This document shows positions 13,706 to 17,833 of a DNA stretch of 17,833 nt, piece after piece; the stretch's first letter is position 1, and each line of letters starts with the position of its first letter. The notes beneath the pieces were generated by a model that was not told where the DNA came from, did no database searches, and was given only the letters and a program-made list of their open reading frames with translations. The DNA is taken from positions 1-17,833 of the forward strand of contig DASTOB010000033.1 of assembly GCA_035720425.1 (NCBI GenBank), in the 5' to 3' direction. Both the position numbers and the translations under genes were made by a program. The stretch is from DASTOB01 sp035720425 (GTDB taxonomy: Bacteria; Chloroflexota; Limnocylindria; Limnocylindrales; CSP1-4).

Positions 13706-14458
13706 ATGCCGCCGATCCTCGAGGCGCGCGACCTCACCAAGCACTTCCGCCTCGGTGCGACCACGGTCGAGGCATTGCGCGGCGTCTCCCTGTCCGTCGA
13801 GGCCGGGGAATTCGTCGCCCTCATGGGCCCGTCCGGTTCCGGCAAGAGCACGCTCCTCCAGGTGCTCGGCGGCCTCGATCGACCGACCGGCGGCGAGGTC
13901 CTCCTCGACGGCGAGCTCGTCAGCTCGCTGAGCGATGAGGCGGCCACCCGCCTGCGCCGCGAGAAGACCGGGTTCGTCTTCCAGTTCTTCAACCTCATCC
14001 CGCTCCTCGACGTGACGGAGAACGTCGCCCTCCCGTTCACGATCGCCGGGCTCGATCCGACGAGCGGCGAGCTGGCCGGCCGGATCCGCGACGTCATCGC
14101 GCTCGTCGACCTCGACGGCAAGGAGCGGCACAAGCCGGACCAGCTGTCGGCCGGCGAGCAGCAGCGGGTGGCCGTCGCCCGGGCGCTCGTGACCCGACCG
14201 GCGCTCCTCTTCGCCGACGAGCCGACCGGCAACCTCGACTACACGACCGGCGGCGAGCTGCTCGATGCGCTGTGGCGGTCGTGCGTCGAGCGCGGCCAGA
14301 CGATCGTCCTCGTCACCCACGACTCAAAGGCAGCCGCCTACGCGGACCGCGTGCTCGTCATCGGCGACGGCCGGATCCGCGAGGAGATCGCCCTCGGGCG
14401 GCGCGAGTCGCACGACGCGACGCCGCTCATCACGCGGCTCGCCCAGCTGGGGTTGTAG
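13706..14458 (+). CDS. ABC transporter ATPase, LolD/MacB type
   Basis: A 250-residue ATPase of the class that works with FtsX-domain permeases. Walker A is GPSGSGKST (41-49), the Q-loop is VFQFFNLIPLLDVTENV with Q93, the signature reads LSAGEQQRVAVARAL (147-161), Walker B is LLFADEPTGNLD (167-178) and the switch His is H205 in VLVTHD. The stretch FNLIPLLDVTENVALP is characteristic of LolD/MacB/FtsE-like ATPases. The signature has Ala in place of the more usual Gly (LSGGE), a mild variant. These proteins power mechanotransmission by the membrane partner rather than classical import. Its ATG lies six bases after a -10 box, implying leaderless translation, and the permease follows after seven bases. 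Confidence 0.95.
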   Translation: MPPILEARDLTKHFRLGATTVEALRGVSLSVEAGEFVALMGPSGSGKSTLLQVLGGLDRPTGGEVLLDGELVSSLSDEAATRLRREKTGFVFQFFNLIPLLDVTENVALPFTIAGLDPTSGELAGRIRDVIALVDLDGKERHKPDQLSAGEQQRVAVARALVTRPALLFADEPTGNLDYTTGGELLDALWRSCVERGQTIVLVTHDSKAAAYADRVLVIGDGRIREEIALGRRESHDATPLITRLAQLGL

Positions 14459-14465
14459 CGCGGCC

Positions 14466-16997
14466 GTGCGCGGTCTGTCCGGCCTGGCCTGGCGCAGCCT
14501 CGCCGCGCGCCGGCTTCGGACCGGCCTGACGATCGCCGGCGTCGCGCTCGGCGTCGGCGTCCTGTTCGCGTCGCTCGCTACGAGCGCCGGGATCGACGCC
14601 TCGATCGGCCGAACGGTGCGCGACCTCGTCGGGCGGGCGGACCTGCGGGTGTCGGCGTTTCAGGAGCGCGGGCTGTCGCCGGATTCCGTCGCGACGATCG
14701 CGGCGACGCCGGGCGTGGCCGTCGCGGCACCGACGCTCGAGCGTCGAACGTATCTCCGCCAGGCACTCGGTGACCCGTCCCTACCGAGGCCGGTGACCGT
14801 GCTCGGGATCGACCCGGAGCTCGATCCGCAGGTTCGCTCGTTCGACCTCGTTGCGGGGGCGGCACTCGCCCGACCGGACGAGGCGTCCGTGCTGATCACG
14901 GAGCGCCTGGCCGCCGACGATGGCTACGCCCTCGGCAGCGAGCTGACGATCCAGGCGGCGGGCGACCCGGGTCGCTTCCGTGTCATCGGGATCATCGCCG
15001 GTGACGGGCCCTCCGTCGGCTCCCTTGGGCGGGTCGTCGTCGTGCCGCTCGTCGCCGCCCAGGCCGTGTTCGCGATCGACGGCGTCACCCGGGTCGACGT
15101 GCGGGCCGCACCCGGCGCCACGATCGGCGACGTCGAGACCGCGCTCGTCTCGCGCCTCACGCTCGAGCCGTACGTGCTGTCGTCGCCCGGCGACATCGCC
15201 GCCTCGCTGCGCGCCTCTACGGCCGACTTCCGGTCGACCACCGCGCTCATCGCCGCGGTCGCCCTGTTCGTCGGCGCATTCCTCATCTTCTCGACCCTGT
15301 CGATGACGCTCGCCGAGCGCGTCCGCGAGGTGGGACTCCTGCGCGCCGCCGGCGCCACGCGCCGCCAGGTCACCGGGTTCATCCTGGCGGGCGCGCTCGT
15401 GATCGGCGTGCTCGGGTCGCTGCTCGGGCTCGTCGCCGGGCTCGTCCTTGCCGCGATCATGGTCGCCTGGGTCCGTTCGGTTGGCTCGATCCCGCTCGAC
15501 GGCCTCGAGGCGCCCGCCGCCGCCTTCGTCGCGTCAGCGGCAGTCGGCGTGATCGTCACCGTCGCGGCGGCGTTCGAGCCGGCCTGGCGGGCGTCGCGGA
15601 TCTCACCGATCGAGGCGCTCAAGGCGCGCGCCGAGACGGACGTCGCGACGGTCCGGGCAGCCCGCCTGCGCTGGCTGGCCGGCGTATTCGTCACTATCGG
15701 CCTTCTTGGCCTGTTCACGTGGCCGAGCGCCGATACCGGACTCGGCGACGGCGCCACCCGGTCGCTGGCCGTGTACGGCGTGCTGCTCGTCGCGACCCTC
15801 GCGTCGCCGTTCCTGCTCCGCCCGCTGTCGCTGCTGGCCGGCCTTCCGTTCCGCACGCCGTTCCGGTTCGAGGAACGGCTCGCTCGCAACTCGCTCGTGC
15901 GCGACCGAAGTCGGGCGGCGCTGACCGTCGGCGCGCTCGCGATCGGCCTCGCGATGATCGTGGCGATCGGCGGAGTCGCCCAGAACGCGCGGCGCGCGGC
16001 GACGGGCTGGCTGGCCGACGTCATTCCCGGCGACGCGGTCGTGACCTCGATCCGGCCGATCGCGCCCGAGGAAGGGGTCACGGAGTCACTCGCCCGGGTG
16101 CCCGGCGTGGCGCGGGTCACCCCGATCGCGACGTTCGACATCGCGTACCGGAACCTCGCCCTCGATGCCGCGGCGATCGTCGGCGCGGACTTCGCGGCAG
16201 ATGGCCGGCTCGATTTCCTCGAGGGCGATCGCGACACCGCGCTCGCGGCGATCGACGCGGGCGGCGCGGTGATCGTTCCGGCCGGTGTCGCGGATCTGCT
16301 CGACGTCGCCCTCGGCGACGGCCTCACGATCGCGGTCGGTGGCGGGGCCACGACGGAGCTGCGGGTGGTGGGCATCGTGGCCCGCGGCCTGCCCGGCGGC
16401 ACCGGTGAGAGCGTGCTCGTCGGCTGGGAGGACGCGCGTGCGTCCTTCGGCGTGCTCGGCGCCGACTTCTTCGCCGTTCGCTACGCTCCCGGCTCGGCGG
16501 CCGTCGCGGCGCCGGCGCTTGAGACGCAGGCCCGCGTGATGGCGCTCGATCCGTCGAGCCTCGAGCGGGTCCAGGGCGCGATCGCCGGCGCCCTCGGGCG
16601 GGTGTTCGGCCTGTTCGACGCGCTCGCGTTCGTCGCCGTCGTCGTCGCCGCGCTCGGCATCGTCAACACGCTGACGATGAACGTCGTGGAGCGCGTGCGC
16701 GAGATCGGGGTGCTCCGGGCGACCGGCATGACCCGCCGCCAGGTCGGCCGGATGGTCGTCGTCGAGGCGGGCATCCTGGGGCTCGTGGGGTCGATCATCG
16801 GGGCGGTCACGGGGCTCGTCGCCGGGCTCGTCCTCGTTGCCCTCGGCGGCGGTCGGCTCGACCTGCCGATCGACCCGCCGTGGGGAGCTCTTGCGCTGTG
16901 CTTCGTGCTCGGGGTCGGTGCGTCGATGATCGCGGCGTACTATCCGGCGCGGCTCGCGGGCCGCCTGTCGATCGTTCGGGCGGTCCAGTTCGAGTAG
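14466..16997 (+). CDS. ABC permease with two FtsX domains
   Basis: An 843-residue membrane protein made of two halves. Each half has an N-terminal helix, an extracytoplasmic MacB-like domain, and a three-helix FtsX domain. The first FtsX domain includes LIFSTLSMTLAERVREVGLL and RAAGATRRQVTGFILAGALV; the second includes LGIVNTLTMNVVERVREIGV and LRATGMTRRQVGRMVVVEAG. This doubled plan is typical of large permeases that need only one ATPase partner, encoded just upstream. They typically act in lipoprotein, lipid, peptide or drug handling at the outer face of the membrane; the substrate is not evident. I chose GTG 14466, seven bases after the ATPase stop, because the sequence from there (VRGLSGLAWRSLAARRLRTG) is the standard amphipathic start. 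The open frame extends upstream to 14265 but there it only shadows the ATPase gene. Confidence 0.93.
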   Translation: MRGLSGLAWRSLAARRLRTGLTIAGVALGVGVLFASLATSAGIDASIGRTVRDLVGRADLRVSAFQERGLSPDSVATIAATPGVAVAAPTLERRTYLRQALGDPSLPRPVTVLGIDPELDPQVRSFDLVAGAALARPDEASVLITERLAADDGYALGSELTIQAAGDPGRFRVIGIIAGDGPSVGSLGRVVVVPLVAAQAVFAIDGVTRVDVRAAPGATIGDVETALVSRLTLEPYVLSSPGDIAASLRASTADFRSTTALIAAVALFVGAFLIFSTLSMTLAERVREVGLLRAAGATRRQVTGFILAGALVIGVLGSLLGLVAGLVLAAIMVAWVRSVGSIPLDGLEAPAAAFVASAAVGVIVTVAAAFEPAWRASRISPIEALKARAETDVATVRAARLRWLAGVFVTIGLLGLFTWPSADTGLGDGATRSLAVYGVLLVATLASPFLLRPLSLLAGLPFRTPFRFEERLARNSLVRDRSRAALTVGALAIGLAMIVAIGGVAQNARRAATGWLADVIPGDAVVTSIRPIAPEEGVTESLARVPGVARVTPIATFDIAYRNLALDAAAIVGADFAADGRLDFLEGDRDTALAAIDAGGAVIVPAGVADLLDVALGDGLTIAVGGGATTELRVVGIVARGLPGGTGESVLVGWEDARASFGVLGADFFAVRYAPGSAAVAAPALETQARVMALDPSSLERVQGAIAGALGRVFGLFDALAFVAVVVAALGIVNTLTMNVVERVREIGVLRATGMTRRQVGRMVVVEAGILGLVGSIIGAVTGLVAGLVLVALGGGRLDLPIDPPWGALALCFVLGVGASMIAAYYPARLAGRLSIVRAVQFE

Positions 16998-17029
16998 GCC
17001 GTCGCGGAGGCTTCGGGCGTCACCGGCGT

Positions 17030-17056
17030 TCGGGCCCGACAGGGCTTCGGGCCCGA
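17030..17056. promoter_or_regulatory. Two copies of a 10-bp palindrome, TCGGGCCCGA
   Basis: TCGGGCCCGA occurs at 17030-17039 and 17047-17056, 17 bases apart, within a slightly longer direct repeat (TTCGGGCCCGAC). Because each copy is its own reverse complement, the two can pair as a 10-bp stem with a seven-base loop. It lies 33 bases after the permease stop and 30 bases before the bioY -10 box. It could be a terminator for the permease or a paired operator for bioY. Confidence 0.5.
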
Positions 17057-17085
17057 CGGGTGTTTCGGCCGCGATCGGTGGCTGC

Positions 17086-17091
17086 TAGACT
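17086..17091 (+). promoter_or_regulatory. -10 box TAGACT upstream of bioY
   Basis: TAGACT resembles TAGATT at 8282. It would start transcription near 17098, leaving a ~54-base leader with a strong Shine-Dalgarno sequence before GTG 17152. The -35 region (TTTCGG at 17063-17068) is poor. Confidence 0.45.
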
Positions 17092-17151
17092 CGGGCCGTC
17101 AGCGCCGCATCGATGCCGCGTCGCACCGACGCCGCGAAGGAGGAGCCCAGC

Positions 17152-17790
17152 GTGACCCTGGCCTTGCCGAGGCTGAACCGCATCCCGGCCGACCAGCGCG
17201 GGATCACGATCGGGGACTTCCTCGTCCCGATCCGTGTCGGGGAGTCGCTCAGCTCGCGCTCCCGCCACATCGTGCTCATCCTCGCCGGCGTCCTCCTCGT
17301 CGCGGCCTGCGCCCGGGTGTACATCCCCACCCTGCCCGTGCCGTTCACCGGCCAGACGTTCGGCGTCCTGCTCGTCGGGGGCGCGCTCGGGTTCCGGCGG
17401 GCGGCGATCTCGCTCGCCCTGTATCTCCTGCTCGGAGCGGTGGGGTTGCCGATCTACTCTGAGGGTCGCGCCGGTCTGGCGATCCTGGAGGGGCCGACCG
17501 GCGGCTACATCATCGGATTCGTGCTCGCAGCGGCGCTCGTCGGCCGGCTCGCGGAGCTGGGCTGGGACCGGCACATCGGCGGCGCGCTCGGCGCGATGCT
17601 GCTCGGCAACGCGCTCATCTACGCCGTCGGCGTCCCGTGGCTGGCAGTCGTGCTCGACCTGACCCCGTCCGCCGCGATCGCAGCCGGAATGACCCCGTTC
17701 CTTGCCTGGGACGCGATCAAGCTCGTCGCCGCGGCTGCCATCTTCCCGATCGCCTGGTGGATCGTCGGGAAGCGTCCCGGCGAACGGTAG
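17152..17790 (+). CDS. bioY: BioY biotin-uptake protein (S component)
   Basis: A 212-residue membrane protein of the BioY family, the substrate-binding subunit for biotin in ECF transporters, which can also work alone. Family marks are clear: VYIPTLPVPFTGQTFGVLLV with GGALG after helix 2, LLGAVGLPIYSEG, EGPTGGYIIGFVLAAALVGR and, near the end, GMTPFLAWDAIKLVAAAAIF. Six hydrophobic segments are present. I chose GTG 17152 because AAGGAGG (17137-17143) lies eight bases upstream; an in-frame ATG at 17113 would add 13 residues but has no ribosome binding site. The N-terminal ~40 residues before the first helix are longer than usual and include a hydrophilic stretch. No bioM/bioN (ATPase and T component) genes are visible, so these may be shared with other ECF systems. 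Confidence 0.92.
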   Translation: MTLALPRLNRIPADQRGITIGDFLVPIRVGESLSSRSRHIVLILAGVLLVAACARVYIPTLPVPFTGQTFGVLLVGGALGFRRAAISLALYLLLGAVGLPIYSEGRAGLAILEGPTGGYIIGFVLAAALVGRLAELGWDRHIGGALGAMLLGNALIYAVGVPWLAVVLDLTPSAAIAAGMTPFLAWDAIKLVAAAAIFPIAWWIVGKRPGER

Positions 17791-17794
17791 GGAC

Positions 17795-17833
17795 TCAGCG
17801 AACGGCGTCCGCGAGGCTGCGGTACGACGCGCG
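17795..17833 (-). CDS. 3' end of a minus-strand gene (partial)
   Basis: On the minus strand, a frame enters from the right edge and ends at TGA (TCA at 17795-17797). Its twelve residues, RASYRSLADAVR, use almost only G/C-ending codons, as real genes here do. It would converge on bioY with a gap of four bases. No family can be inferred from such a short tail. Confidence 0.4.
   Translation of the reverse strand, partial: RASYRSLADAVR

Noticed and set aside
12356..14320. 654-residue minus-strand open frame
   Set aside because: It runs antisense through the GH15 end, the CAP gene and the LolD-type ATPase. Its Gly/Arg repeats mirror the Pro-Thr linker of the CAP gene, so it is a shadow.
14924..16402. 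492-residue minus-strand open frame
   Set aside because: It is antisense to the FtsX-domain permease and composed mostly of Ala, Ser, Thr, Arg and Pro without family motifs.
1..17833. tRNA, rRNA, insertion sequence or phage genes
   Set aside because: I saw no tRNA arm motifs, ribosomal RNA sequence, transposase or integrase, and no terminal inverted repeats with target duplications.

Overview
This is a chromosomal segment from a very GC-rich bacterium with dense gene packing. Codons strongly prefer G or C in the third position, and GTG starts are common. Several genes have an extended -10 hexamer of the form TANNNT placed exactly where it would make leaderless mRNA. Together with a secreted CAP-domain protein carrying a long Pro-Thr-Pro tail, DrrA/DrrB and LolD/FtsX transporters, a BioY protein and a LacI-controlled sugar operon, this suggests an uncultured high-GC Chloroflexota (Limnocylindria-like). 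A deep-branching Actinomycetota is the main alternative. That placement is inference from style, not from a marker gene.

Layout. Positions 1-82 hold the tail of an unidentified gene. An MFS transporter (118-1311, +) converges on a LacI-family repressor (1391-2434, -), with a strong hairpin between them. Divergent from the repressor is a four-gene sugar operon: solute-binding lipoprotein (2564-3907), MalF-type permease (4016-5125), MalG-type permease (5128-6024) and a cytosolic GH32/68-like glycosidase (6030-7001). The divergent promoter region carries a TTGACA -35 box and an 18-bp near-palindrome over the -10, which looks like the repressor's operator. A membrane protein resembling DUF2238/YjdF (7009-7599, -) follows in convergent orientation. 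About 765 bp without a credible gene comes next, containing a ~51-bp tandem repeat array (7634-7906).

A DrrA/DrrB-type ABC exporter (8365-10133) follows, then a 74-residue zinc-ribbon-like protein (10253-10477), a GH15 glucoamylase/trehalase-type enzyme (10592-12571), a secreted CAP/SCP-domain protein (12686-13633), a LolD/MacB-type ATPase with its two-FtsX-domain permease (13706-16997), and BioY (17152-17790). The last 39 bases hold the likely 3' end of a gene on the minus strand.

How it works together. The lacI-operon unit reads as a complete catabolic module except for the ABC ATPase: an extracellular oligosaccharide is captured by the lipoprotein, imported through the two permeases (energised by a shared MsmK/MalK-like ATPase encoded elsewhere) and hydrolysed in the cytosol by the glycosidase, while the repressor senses a sugar. 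The other genes are housekeeping or accessory transport and secretion functions. I found no clear new multi-gene system. The most unusual items are the higher-order tandem repeat array, the uniform leaderless-promoter geometry and the divergent GH32/68-like enzyme.
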